From the NCBI RefSeq assembly GCF_003362805.1, contig NZ_QNQT01000003.1, positions 310,001 through 374,000 on the forward strand: a stretch of DNA of 64,000 bases, read 5' to 3'. Of the stretch, positions 16,164-25,170 are shown in pieces. How positions within the stretch are numbered: position 1 is the first letter of the stretch; each line of letters starts with the position of its first letter. A program made the translations under genes and the position numbers. A model generated the notes under the pieces. It was not told the DNA's origin. It did no database searches and worked only from the letters and a program-made list of their open reading frames with translations. The stretch comes from Neobacillus piezotolerans. GTDB lineage: Bacteria > Bacillota > Bacilli > Bacillales > Cytobacillaceae.

Positions 16164-16266
16164 AATTTACCTTCTTTCATACATTTTCCTTTATACACTA
16201 ATATATTCCATTATATCTAAATCCCTATATTTACAGAAGCTTACATTTTAAATTCAAGAAAAATAC

Positions 16267-16292
16267 CCTAAAAGCAAGAATGCTTTTAGGGC
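16267..16292 (-). terminator. Hairpin with U-run on the minus strand
   Basis: CCCTAAAAGCA and TGCTTTTAGGG arms with a 4-nt loop, then TATTTTTC on the minus strand. It lies between the helicase gene and the small membrane gene, so it ends read-through from the helicase gene. Confidence 0.7.
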
Positions 16293-16470
16293 ATAAATTG
16301 AGTTTAACCATCCAATTGTTATATTAACCTGCATAAAAAAATGGTGATAAACACACGGTTATCGCCGCTATAAGACCCTGTTGGGTTCGACAGAAATTAC
16401 ATAACTACCGCTATAAAGCCGAAAAAAGGGATTCGACTCACCTACTACTTGATAAAATTACACATAATAA

Positions 16471-16493
16471 CGGCCTGAACAAAGTCCAGACCG
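16471..16493 (-). terminator. Terminator immediately after the helicase-nuclease gene
   Basis: Minus-strand stem CGGTCTGGA with TTCAGGCCG (two wobble pairs) followed by TTATTAT, 14 bp past the stop codon. Confidence 0.6.
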
Positions 16494-16506
16494 CCACACA
16501 ATACTA

Positions 16507-19500
16507 TTAATTAACAACCTTCTCCAAATCCCGCTCCTTCTTCAGCAGCTCCTTCACCCTCTGATCAATTCTCTCTATCTCCACGGAAGGATTCTTCCAC
16601 CAGTTGCGGCTCCAGATCCTTTCGATCGTCCAGCCGCGGTTTTCGAGGAATCTCTGCCGGTAGATGTCCCGTTCCTTTGCATTGGCGGAACTGTGGTACA
16701 TGGCTCCGTCGCATTCGACTCCCAGAATATATCTGGAGGAATCGTTTGGATGGACAATGGCCATATCGATGCGGTACCCGGACATCCCGACTTGAGTTGC
16801 TACTTCATATCCGAGGTTTCGCAACTGTTTATACACTTGCTCCTCAAACGGAGAGTCGAAATGCAAATCCAGTTTCTGAACATGGGTGTTTACGTTTTCG
16901 TTAATCTCTTGAATCACGGCGCTAATCTGGTCGCGCTGCTGGGTTGAGATGGCTTTTACATATTTCAGATAGGACTTCAACAGCTTTGGACCGACATGGG
17001 ATGCGTTGGCAACGTTGAGTTCTTCCGGCTCGACGCTTGATACGACAACAATGCCCTCTTTAGCGCGGGTGATGGCAACGTTGAGGTAGTTTTCCCCGCC
17101 TTTTTTGTTGAGCATACCAAATCGGTTGTAGACTTTGCCTTCTTCATTTTTCGCATAGGCGATGGAAAACAGGATGATATCCCGTTCGTCCCCCTGGACA
17201 TTCTCGATGTTCTTTACAAAGACACGCTCATCCAGGTCGCGGGACATTTTTTGGCTATAGACCGCGTTGAACTCTTCGTCTTCCGCAGCGCGTTTTTCGA
17301 TCAAATCCAAAATCTTTGTCTGCTGCTTGGCGTTGAAGGTGATGATTCCAACCGTCTTCCCAGGCTGCTTGATCAAAATGTCCTTCAAGGTACGAACGAC
17401 TTCTTCCGCCTCAACTTCATTACACTGATTGATCCATCTTCCATCGGCCATTTTCCACTGCAAGGCAGGAGGATTCTTGAACGGAATGACGTTCGGAGCA
17501 ATCTGCACATAACCATTATAAAAAGCATGGTTGGAGAAATTAATCAGCTCCTCATATAGAGAACGGTAATGCCATTGAAGAATTTTCTCCGGGAATCGCC
17601 TTTTCGCCAGGTTCAGCAGGCTCACAGATTCATCCGTTTCATACTCTCCCTCCTCATCCTCGTCATCGTTCACAATCGAAGACTGGAACATGGTAAACGG
17701 AGGCAGCTGTTTTTCATCTCCCGCAACAATCAGCTGTTTGGCGCGGTAAACGGATGGAATCCCGCTTTCAACCGTACACTGTGAGGCCTCGTCAAAGATT
17801 ACCAGGTCAAACAAGCCCTCTTGAAGCGGAAAAATTGAAGAAACGATTTCCGGTGATGCAAGCCATACAGGCAGGATGTCAACGAGACCGTTGCTGGCAA
17901 AATTGTTTACCACCCTTCTAACTGGCCAAATCTGCCTCTTCTTCCCCACCTGATGTTTGAGCTCTTTCAAGTTCTTAGGAAATTGGCGTTGAGCAGCATC
18001 CACATTCTTCGTTAATGAATGGATCAGGTACTGAGTAGCAACCTTCCGCTTTTCCTCAATGAGCTGTGCAAATGCGGTACGAATCCTGTTGAATTCATTT
18101 GTAGAAATCTTTTGCACCTCAGGATGCTTCCTCTCTGTCTGCTCAATCCATTGGACGAACGCAGAGTTGATGAACAGGTCTTTCCAAAGTTCCGGCAGGT
18201 CAGCCCCCGTCCCTTTTTTGGCCTGCAATTTTTCAATGATGTTTTTCTCCACTTCAGAAAGTGCGTTCCAATAACTATCCATTTGCTGAAGGTCCTCAAA
18301 GTCCCTGTGGACATACTCAAGCATTTTATCCAAGTCTTTTAAAGGAATATCCCCTTCAGAGATCCGCTTCTTGAATTTGTCTACCACATCATCATTGAAA
18401 TATCTCTTGAGCTTCTCAATCTCATCCGCCATTTCTTTCGTTACTTTTCCAAGCTGATGCATCGTGATGAGGGACTGTTTAATTTTCAACCACTCAGTCG
18501 AGTTGGTCCCCTTAAACTTCTCCCCTTCGAGCAACTCTTCAATGATCGACTTTCCGGAAAAAGAAGTCCACCACCAGAGCCTGAGTCCTTGAAGTGTCTT
18601 CTTGTTTCCATCTTCAAGGTCAGGATAAATTTTCTCGAGTTTATTTTCGACTAACCACGTATAGGCCGGCGTAATCTTTTTATAGTCCAAGGACTCCAGG
18701 TATTCTGCAGATTGCTTTGCTTTTTGAATAGCCTTCTCTAGCAGTTCAACAGCTTCGAGCTTGTCTTTGATGCTAAAAGAAGCAAATGATTTTCGAGGCT
18801 TCAAATGATACTCCTCATAGCCGAAGCGTTCGTACCATTCCGCATAGGTGTAGACCTTCCCCGCAATATCATCCAGGTTATCCCGATTTAAATTCGATAG
18901 CACCGCAAATAAATCAATAATCTGGCTAGTTTCCTCTACCGGTTTCGCACGGCCATATAAATCATAGAGCCTGAAGCCAAAATTTTGATACTCATATAAC
19001 GCCTTTGCAATTTTATTCAGCAGGTCCTCATGGGCTGCAAGCTTCTTTGAAACAGAAGCCAGGAACTGAACTGCTTCCTGGTAAGAGATCATATTGTGCT
19101 CAAGAACAGTAGCAACCTTAGCATAAAGCCGCTTCCGGTCATTTTTCTCATCATGGATAAGCGCGACATTATTACTTAAGCCAAGGCCATCCAACCTTTG
19201 ATAAACGACATCAAGTGCAGCACGCTTCTGGCAGACAACAAGAATCTTCTTCCCTCTGTTCAATCCATCTGTAATCAGGTTGACGATAACCTGTGACTTC
19301 CCTGTTCCAGGAGGGCCATGCACAACTATTCCCTTCTTATAACGTGCTTCCTTAATAATCTCTTCCTGTGAGCCGTCTGCCTGAAGAAGATTAAGAATCT
19401 CGACAGGCTGATTGGACTCTTCCCCTACTTCCTCATCTTCAAGTTCTTCTCCACTTTCAGAATCAAGTTGAGAAATCAACGTACCCACCAAACCGAGGCG

Positions 19501-20259
19501 GCTGTCTTCTTCCGAAAGCGAGATAAGCTCATCATAATCTTTCACAAGAGAAGAACTCCCTTGAGGAAAATTACCGATAACGGCATTTTCCAGCATTGTC
19601 ATATTCGCTACTTCCGGAACTTCATTCGTTTTATATTGTATAAGCCTTGTGATCCCTGTCTTTGTAAACGAAACTTTCATTTCATTTTCCTGTAAAAATG
19701 ACAGCCAGGCATCATAATCAAAATTCTTTGCCATTTCAGCGGCTTTTTCAAAAAACTCTTCCGAATAAGAGGTATTATTCAATTTTCTAAACGCCAGGAA
19801 CAAGGTCCGGTTAATCTGAGGACCACCTTCTTCCACCTTTAACAGCCATTTCTGCGAACCAACATTGCTCTTCTCAATACGCAGTGGATAAAGAAATAAA
19901 GGTGCTTGAAAAAACGTTCCATCTATTAAAGTTCCCGAAAGAAAAGGGAAGCCAAGGTAAAAGTCATGGACACCCGTCTCTTCCTCAATCCCCTTCATGT
20001 TCCTCGCCAAATCTGTTAGACCCTTCGATAGAGCCATAGAGTGCTCATCGTCGAGGGTGGGTTTCAATATCGTAATATCACTCTTTGACTGCTTAATGAT
20101 CTTCTCTACAATGGATTGGCAATCAGGGCCATTTGCCACCTTATCCAACTCAGCCAAATCAAAGCTCCATTTGTTATATAGCTTTAAAAGCCGGATCGAC
20201 CGATTGCGGCGGCTGATGTCATTCAATTTGTCCCTCATGTGGATTAAGTTTTCTTTCAT
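16507..20259 (-). CDS. DUF4011-type superfamily 1 helicase with C-terminal endonuclease domain (Hhe-like)
   Basis: 1250 residues from ATG 20259, which follows AGAGGA at 9 bp; an upstream ATG at 20340 has no usable ribosome site. Order: DUF4011-like N-terminus (LNDISRRNRSIRLLKLYNKW); SF1 motif I GPPGTGKS near residue 313; a long inserted helical region ~390-790; motif II VIFDEASQC near 821 with VAGDEKQLPP; motif V/VI VQGDERDI and VAITRAK near 1020-1065; C-terminal PD-(D/E)xK/Vsr-like nuclease ~1135-1240 with GYRIDMAIVHP and GVECDGAMYHSS. This matches, from memory, the DUF4011-helicase-Vsr architecture reported as a phage-defence gene (Hhe). Single-gene transcription unit with its own terminator. 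Near an McrBC/Mrr operon, supporting a defence role (inference). Confidence 0.85.
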   Translation of the reverse strand: MKENLIHMRDKLNDISRRNRSIRLLKLYNKWSFDLAELDKVANGPDCQSIVEKIIKQSKSDITILKPTLDDEHSMALSKGLTDLARNMKGIEEETGVHDFYLGFPFLSGTLIDGTFFQAPLFLYPLRIEKSNVGSQKWLLKVEEGGPQINRTLFLAFRKLNNTSYSEEFFEKAAEMAKNFDYDAWLSFLQENEMKVSFTKTGITRLIQYKTNEVPEVANMTMLENAVIGNFPQGSSSLVKDYDELISLSEEDSRLGLVGTLISQLDSESGEELEDEEVGEESNQPVEILNLLQADGSQEEIIKEARYKKGIVVHGPPGTGKSQVIVNLITDGLNRGKKILVVCQKRAALDVVYQRLDGLGLSNNVALIHDEKNDRKRLYAKVATVLEHNMISYQEAVQFLASVSKKLAAHEDLLNKIAKALYEYQNFGFRLYDLYGRAKPVEETSQIIDLFAVLSNLNRDNLDDIAGKVYTYAEWYERFGYEEYHLKPRKSFASFSIKDKLEAVELLEKAIQKAKQSAEYLESLDYKKITPAYTWLVENKLEKIYPDLEDGNKKTLQGLRLWWWTSFSGKSIIEELLEGEKFKGTNSTEWLKIKQSLITMHQLGKVTKEMADEIEKLKRYFNDDVVDKFKKRISEGDIPLKDLDKMLEYVHRDFEDLQQMDSYWNALSEVEKNIIEKLQAKKGTGADLPELWKDLFINSAFVQWIEQTERKHPEVQKISTNEFNRIRTAFAQLIEEKRKVATQYLIHSLTKNVDAAQRQFPKNLKELKHQVGKKRQIWPVRRVVNNFASNGLVDILPVWLASPEIVSSIFPLQEGLFDLVIFDEASQCTVESGIPSVYRAKQLIVAGDEKQLPPFTMFQSSIVNDDEDEEGEYETDESVSLLNLAKRRFPEKILQWHYRSLYEELINFSNHAFYNGYVQIAPNVIPFKNPPALQWKMADGRWINQCNEVEAEEVVRTLKDILIKQPGKTVGIITFNAKQQTKILDLIEKRAAEDEEFNAVYSQKMSRDLDERVFVKNIENVQGDERDIILFSIAYAKNEEGKVYNRFGMLNKKGGENYLNVAITRAKEGIVVVSSVEPEELNVANASHVGPKLLKSYLKYVKAISTQQRDQISAVIQEINENVNTHVQKLDLHFDSPFEEQVYKQLRNLGYEVATQVGMSGYRIDMAIVHPNDSSRYILGVECDGAMYHSSANAKERDIYRQRFLENRGWTIERIWSRNWWKNPSVEIERIDQRVKELLKKERDLEKVVN

Positions 20260-20421
20260 TGCTTTAGGTCCTCTTTCGTTATGGTCATTTATCTCTTCAT
20301 AATATCGCACATTCCTACAATATTCGATGTTGTTATACATCCTTCATTATATCAAAAATTGGAAATTTACCATTACGTTGTATAAATATATTGGTTCTGC
20401 AGAGGATGTATTCCTGCAGAA

Positions 20422-20463
20422 TAAAAAGCCCTGGACATCAAAAGTGAATTGCTGTCCAGGGCT
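20422..20463 (-). terminator. Strong hairpin upstream of the helicase gene
   Basis: Perfect 11-bp arms AGCCCTGGACA and TGTCCAGGGCT; on the minus strand TTTTTATT follows. It would insulate the helicase gene from upstream minus-strand transcription. Confidence 0.65.
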
Positions 20464-20636
20464 TTGCTAATTTTAAGACTGCTTTTGTGGAAAACCGTCC
20501 CCATGTTCGTATGGCTTCCCACACACCATAAAGGAAGAACAACGTGGGTTCCTGAGTATGATTGAGTGTATTTCTAATGGGCATTGTCCATATTCCTTCT
20601 ATTAAAAGAACGAATGAAAGCCATTAAAGAGATTTT

Positions 20637-20757
20637 AAGGGAAATTTCCCCATACACTAAGCCCCATTCCCACAGCAGACTTCCAATACAATCCGTCCAC
20701 CGTGCACCCCAAAACGCCCCCGTCAGAACCGCGAAAAGCAGTTCTGACGGGGGCGTT
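20637..20757. repeat. Dispersed terminator-bearing repeat, copy 2
   Basis: Contains CCCATACACTAAGCCCC at one end and a 15-bp perfect hairpin at the other: CGCCCCCGTCAGAAC (20715-20729) with GTTCTGACGGGGGCG (20741-20755). GTTTTGGGG follows on the minus strand. No minus-strand gene ends directly in front of it, unlike copies 1 and 3. Confidence 0.8.
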
Positions 20758-20928
20758 AATCTTTCAACCCCAAAAACTTACTACTTTTTGAACTTTTTGT
20801 GTCTATTGTGTGTCTTTTTTCTGAAAATTATAATATAATAAAAATATACAAATTGTTATATTCATATAGTTATTAACATCTGGATAGTGGAAACCATGAA
20901 ACAAATCTATAATGAAGGGAAGATGGGG

Positions 20929-21213
20929 ATGGAAGCGAATGTATGCCAACACTGCGGGCAGGCTGCGTTTGTGGTTAAGGAAAAACCAGTGGAAAAAAAG
21001 GGGCTAATGTATGTAGTGATGGGGTGGATCTTTGCTGCACTTGCGGTGGTGTACCTGCCAATCATTTTCGGCGGGATGGCCTTGTACATTGGGGCAAATA
21101 CCTTTTTTGACTATAACAGGACGCACGGTGCAATTCTTATGGCCTGTGCCATGTTTGCCACAATTATAGGTTTGCTGTTCAGTACGTTAGTGGCTGGGAC
21201 GTTTGTTATCTAG
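20929..21213 (+). CDS. Small zinc-ribbon membrane protein
   Basis: About 94 residues from ATG 20929, chosen because AAGGGA precedes it by 8 bp; longer starts (20896, GTG 20887) are possible. It begins with a C-x2-C knuckle (CQHCG). Two transmembrane segments follow (about 25-50 and 66-92). A cysteine-bearing head on a small double-spanning membrane protein; no named family recognised. Followed by a clear terminator. Confidence 0.65.
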   Translation: MEANVCQHCGQAAFVVKEKPVEKKGLMYVVMGWIFAALAVVYLPIIFGGMALYIGANTFFDYNRTHGAILMACAMFATIIGLLFSTLVAGTFVI

Positions 21214-21216
21214 ATA

Positions 21217-21253
21217 AAAGAGGAAGGCCCTGCTATGTATGCCTTCCTCTTTT
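21217..21253. terminator. Bidirectional terminator
   Basis: AAAAGAGGAAGGC and GCCTTCCTCTTTT arms enclose a 12-nt loop, with U-runs on both strands. It ends the zinc-ribbon gene and blocks convergent transcription from the beta-propeller gene. Confidence 0.85.
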
Positions 21254-21328
21254 CATTCTCCATAAGCAATACCAACAGTTCTCTGCTTTCAAATGAGTCC
21301 CACCAATGAAGCCACCGGGAAAACCACG

Positions 21329-21370
21329 GGGACGGTTCTTCTGGCATCAATAAGCCACTCGAACCGTCCC
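21329..21370. repeat. GGGACGGTTC inverted-repeat element
   Basis: GGGACGGTTC (21329-21338) and GAACCGTCCC (21361-21370) form a 10-bp hairpin just past the beta-propeller gene. The core GGGACGGTTCT recurs alone at about 30401-30411, and GTCCGTCCCC appears in the terminator at 62019-62064. This short motif appears to be a dispersed element; it may act as a terminator stem here. Confidence 0.55.
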
Positions 21371-21388
21371 AATGGCACCATGGCATGA

Positions 21389-23572
21389 TCACCTCAACCC
21401 AAGAGCCCCGATCTGTCTGTACGATTTCAGGTCATGGCTTGTGATTTTTTCCGGTGATACGGCGAAAAGGGTATCACCGATATACAAGAGCCGCTTGATC
21501 TCTGTATTGTATTCCTCATAAATAGATGGCTTCTCGCTGTCCATATGAGTAATTTTCGACTGAAGCGTGAATCCTTTTTCCGGATCGATGCTGTATACAT
21601 AAGCTCCCTGGTATTCGAAAATTTGATCGTATTCATTTGCCTTGTTGTTTTGATATACGGAAATCGGGAAGGCAAACAGACCTTTATCTTTGTTGAACAG
21701 CAGTGCTTTATGGTCATGATTCAGCGGTGAATGCGTCCCTCTCCCGCCGATGATTTTTGTAAATTTCTCTTTTGGATTGCTCATGTCACTGACATCGAAC
21801 AGCGAAATTTTGACGCCGTCAGTCAGGATGATCGGCTGAGCACCTGCTTCTTTCGCCGCCACGAATTTCGTATCATGCCCGAATCCGATTATATGATTTT
21901 CATCATAAGGATGCAGGTAGTTGCTGAACCCTGGAATCTTCAGTTCCCCCAGCACTTTTGGTTTTGCAGGATTGCTTGCCTCAATGACGAAAAGCGGATC
22001 CGTTTCCTTGAAGGTAACCATATAGATGCGATCGCCCATGAATCTCGCGGAATAAATCCTCTCACCCCGCGCCAGTGATTCAAGCTTTCCGGCGGGCTTT
22101 AGATTTTTATCCAAGATATAGAGGGCATTGGAGGATGGACTGTTATCGTCCCAGGCATATCCCTTTGTCGTCACGATTCGGAAATAGCCATCATGTTCGT
22201 CCATGGAAAACTGATTGAGCACGGTGCCTTGGACTAATGCCGACCCCTGAAATTCCACGTCCATCCCTTTGATCGAAAACTTATGGATCGTCGTATCCGG
22301 TGCCGTCAGCCGATTCCAATCCCCCCGCGGACGCTCGGCCCAATTCGCAATCGCGAGATACAGATTTTCCTTTGACATGTACAGTTGTTCCCCGCTTCCA
22401 AGGTAGGTGGTGACAGCGGCTTTTTTTCCATGATGATTGAGGTCGATTGCTGCAATCATTGTATAATTAGGCTCTTTTGATTCCGGGAAATAATTGATCT
22501 CATCATAACTGACGATTTGTTCCGATGGCTTTGATGCTGTATCTGAATACTTCGGACGAATATCAATGGCTTCGTTTTCGCGCAGCAGCCAGTATTCAGG
22601 ATGGTGTCTCGTGACCAGATACACAATCCCTTCCACTTTCCGCGCCGACACATAGCCTCCCTCCAGTTCAACCTCCCTTACCTGGACTGGTTTTGCCGGA
22701 TTTTTCACATCATAGATGATGGCCTTTGCCGAATGCATAATCGGGGCAATCTTAGCATCCTTAACGACTTGTTCATATGGCTGCGGAATATTGTGATACT
22801 GATGGCCGATGACGACCAATTTCCCTTCGTGTAAAAAAAGCTGGTACGGCATGAACTCCCTGTTATATGAAATCTTCGACAGAAGCTTCATTTCCTCTTC
22901 TGGCGCAGCGTGAATGATGCGAACTTCATTTTCTTCAGCCTGAAAAATATGCTTTCCGTCTGTTTTGACAAGGTCCGCTTCGTCGACTCCCTGGACTTGA
23001 TTGTTCGTTTCGGAGTAGCCTGCCCCCCCGTTAGCTGTATCAGCGGCTGATTTTCCGTCGCTCTTTGACGACTCTTCTGCACCACCCTTAAACCACCAGC
23101 CGCCCGAAGTTTTTTCTTGCTTCAAAATATTTTTAAAATAACCATTCAACTTTTCCTTCGATCCGATGACAGGAAGGCTTTCTTTTACAACAAACTTCCA
23201 GGATTTAACCCCTCCCAAGCTTCTCCCTGCCGAGGATTCAAGGCCTTTAGTAAAATTCAGTGTGTAAAATCTTGCGTCATGAGGATACCCGCCTCCAGGA
23301 GGGTCAACATAGATGGTTTTTTGATCATCGCTAAGAGACAGTTTTGTTTTGAATTTCTTGCCTTGATCATCCAAAACATAAATTGAATCAGAATGAAGAC
23401 TTTCTTTCGCGACTTTTTCGGTAAACTGAATGCTCCAAACCTTATTCGCCATGACAATGGCCTCTCCTTCTCCATCCCACGCATTGGCCACTTTGAACTG
23501 CGTTGAAAAATAGTAAGAAAGACCGGCAATCAACAGCAGCGAAATCCCGCCTAAAATGATCCATTTTTTCAT
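21389..23572 (-). CDS. Membrane-anchored beta-propeller protein (Beta_propel family)
   Basis: About 727 residues from ATG 23572 (AGGAGGGG five bases upstream). One N-terminal membrane segment (residues 2-20), no lipobox. Residues ~30-125 form an Ig-like domain of the SbsA type (VANKVWSIQFTEKVAKESL, ending SWKFVVKE). The rest is a Beta_propel (PF09826-type) domain opening with the family hallmark NNQVQGVDEADLVKTDG, with repeated blade motifs (YSARFMGDRIYMVTF, FDVSDMSNPKE). Extracellular, function unknown. Monocistronic. It lies between the two defence loci and is not obviously related to them. Confidence 0.88.
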   Translation of the reverse strand: MKKWIILGGISLLLIAGLSYYFSTQFKVANAWDGEGEAIVMANKVWSIQFTEKVAKESLHSDSIYVLDDQGKKFKTKLSLSDDQKTIYVDPPGGGYPHDARFYTLNFTKGLESSAGRSLGGVKSWKFVVKESLPVIGSKEKLNGYFKNILKQEKTSGGWWFKGGAEESSKSDGKSAADTANGGAGYSETNNQVQGVDEADLVKTDGKHIFQAEENEVRIIHAAPEEEMKLLSKISYNREFMPYQLFLHEGKLVVIGHQYHNIPQPYEQVVKDAKIAPIMHSAKAIIYDVKNPAKPVQVREVELEGGYVSARKVEGIVYLVTRHHPEYWLLRENEAIDIRPKYSDTASKPSEQIVSYDEINYFPESKEPNYTMIAAIDLNHHGKKAAVTTYLGSGEQLYMSKENLYLAIANWAERPRGDWNRLTAPDTTIHKFSIKGMDVEFQGSALVQGTVLNQFSMDEHDGYFRIVTTKGYAWDDNSPSSNALYILDKNLKPAGKLESLARGERIYSARFMGDRIYMVTFKETDPLFVIEASNPAKPKVLGELKIPGFSNYLHPYDENHIIGFGHDTKFVAAKEAGAQPIILTDGVKISLFDVSDMSNPKEKFTKIIGGRGTHSPLNHDHKALLFNKDKGLFAFPISVYQNNKANEYDQIFEYQGAYVYSIDPEKGFTLQSKITHMDSEKPSIYEEYNTEIKRLLYIGDTLFAVSPEKITSHDLKSYRQIGALGLR

Positions 23573-23720
23573 ATTTACCCCTCCTGTAAGATTAGACGGG
23601 AGCATTGCCGATCTTGTGTCATGGCTTTAGGAAAAAAAGTGCCCGGCCCCGCTTGCGAACAATACATTAATGCATCTTTTTCGGTTCTTCATCACAAAAA
23701 GTGGTTTTCGCATATATTTT
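23573..23720. other. Promoter-side intergenic stretch of the beta-propeller gene
   Basis: No gene seen; contains the AGGAGGGG ribosome site at its left edge and presumably the promoter. Confidence 0.4.
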
Positions 23721-24017
23721 GATTTACGCTCCAGGCGCTTCGCTTTCCGCGGGCAGTAAAGCTGCTACCTGAAAATACTCCAAGAATAGCATCTGTGAAA
23801 AGCTTCGTGTAGCTTTGCGACGAGCTGAAGTTAATCATCCTTGAATAATCTTTGGCGCAGGAGCACAATGGAGCCTCCTCGGCGAAACCCATGCCTGCGG
23901 GGTCTCCCCTGGCCAGCTTTTCCCGCCAGGACGTTGAATAATCTTCCTCGAAAAGCATCGCAGGAGAAACTGCGACGCATTTTCGAAAGAGTCTGCGCGC
24001 CTTCCCCTCCAATCAAC
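23721..24017. repeat. GC-rich Bacillaceae repeat, copy 2 (inverted, with two insertions)
   Basis: Reverse-oriented relative to copy 1. The blocks GCGCTTCGCTTTCCGCGGGCAG, GAGCCTCCTCGGCGAAACCC to TTTTCCCGC, and GCGCGCCTTCC to CCAATCAAC are conserved. Extra sequence of ~112 bp (about 23757-23868) and ~62 bp (about 23929-23990) separates them. Both insertions contain TTGAATAATCTT. Confidence 0.75.
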
Positions 24018-24073
24018 ATATAAGTCAGGCATTTAATCTGAAATTTGTTCGGATACTTCAATATAAAAAACAC

Positions 24074-24103
24074 AAAAAACCAAGAATTTTTTCTTGGTTT
24101 TTT
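24074..24103. terminator. Terminator of the mcrC operon
   Basis: AAAAAACCAAGAA and TTCTTGGTTTTTT arms with a 4-nt loop, U-runs on both strands, 22 bp after the McrC stop. Confidence 0.85.
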
Positions 24104-24125
24104 GCGGATAGACATGCCATGCCTT

Positions 24126-25166
24126 CTATCTAGCTTTATCCAACATTACTATTTTTAATAAATTCTCATATATCCTATTCCATGAATCCTCAAGATTAAT
24201 AGTGACAACCTGCATTTTTATCCGTTCATCCCATTGATATACCTCATCTACTTCCTTACCATTGTAAGGGTAAATCAACACCCCTCTTATCTGCGGGTAG
24301 GACGGTTGGTGCATAAGATAGGTGAAGAGTTGATACAGGTTGTGACTACGAAAGGAGGACTTCCCATAATTCTCCTGAAAAATATACTTATAGAACTTGG
24401 CATCGATAATAATCTTTTCATGGCCGTTTTTATGTGTAAGTGAGACATCCGTTTGCATCGATGGCAATAACTCCTTGTTGCCGACTAGACGCCAGTGCAA
24501 GATTTCCGAGGCCACTCGATACTCGTTTTGCTCAATCCGATAAAAGTTGAAAAGAAACTTTTCAAAAAGATGATTTAAGGATCTCTCATCCAGTTCAGCT
24601 GAAAAGAGACTCCAGTCGCCTTGTTTATGGGATAACAGCACAAGTTCGTGCAGTAGTCTGGCAAGATGGATCATCCGCTTGTAATGGACTGTATGTCTTC
24701 CGAATTGTATACGAGAAAATATTCCCCTGGTAAGCTTCATTGCCTCTGTTTCGTTCATTGCTTCCAACAGGATAAAACTTTTCTTCCTTATATCCTCTCT
24801 TATAAGCCGATTAACATGAATGTTCTTTAATGTCGATTTCATTACCTGATTGAGCATAATATTCGCTGAATACTGATCCTTCTCACAAACGACCACTGGC
24901 ATCTTGAATATGATATACGGCATTGATTCAGTCATTACCATTCTGCCGCCTAGGTTTTTCGTCGGTGATACCCGTGTAACATAGTCTTTAACAAGCCGAT
25001 GATGGATCAAAGTCTCCGCTTCTTTTAGAAACTGGCTTGCAAGGAAGTCATAAGTGATTAAATCCTGATCAACTGCATTCAAACTGTTGATAAGTTCCGG
25101 CATTTCATTGGCATAACTCAATAGGCAGAAAAGGTTGCGAATAGGTACCTTAAACAATCCATCCAT
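24126..25166 (-). CDS. mcrC: McrC family endonuclease subunit of a McrBC-type restriction system
   Basis: 346 residues from ATG 25166 (GGAAGG at 8 bp), starting 4 bp after the McrB stop; a GTG at 25190 has no ribosome site. N-terminal MDGLFKVPIRNLFCLLSYANEMPEL is typical of the short McrC-like group. The C-terminal PD-(D/E)xK nuclease core is MQTDVSL...KIIIDAKFYK (D then D-x-K) around residues 250-275. It supplies DNA cleavage to the McrB GTPase motor in type IV restriction of modified DNA. Third gene of the mrr-mcrB-mcrC operon. Confidence 0.88.
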   Translation of the reverse strand: MDGLFKVPIRNLFCLLSYANEMPELINSLNAVDQDLITYDFLASQFLKEAETLIHHRLVKDYVTRVSPTKNLGGRMVMTESMPYIIFKMPVVVCEKDQYSANIMLNQVMKSTLKNIHVNRLIREDIRKKSFILLEAMNETEAMKLTRGIFSRIQFGRHTVHYKRMIHLARLLHELVLLSHKQGDWSLFSAELDERSLNHLFEKFLFNFYRIEQNEYRVASEILHWRLVGNKELLPSMQTDVSLTHKNGHEKIIIDAKFYKYIFQENYGKSSFRSHNLYQLFTYLMHQPSYPQIRGVLIYPYNGKEVDEVYQWDERIKMQVVTINLEDSWNRIYENLLKIVMLDKAR

Positions 25167-25170
25167 CTCA

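Noticed and set aside
16340-16440. tRNA-like motifs (GGGTTCGAC and GTCGAATCCC on opposite strands)
   Set aside because: No acceptor stem, anticodon arm or CCA end can be assembled; motif resemblance only.
20929-21213. Inclusion of the small zinc-ribbon protein in the helicase defence system
   Set aside because: Opposite strand, own terminator, no known partner relationship; proximity alone is insufficient.
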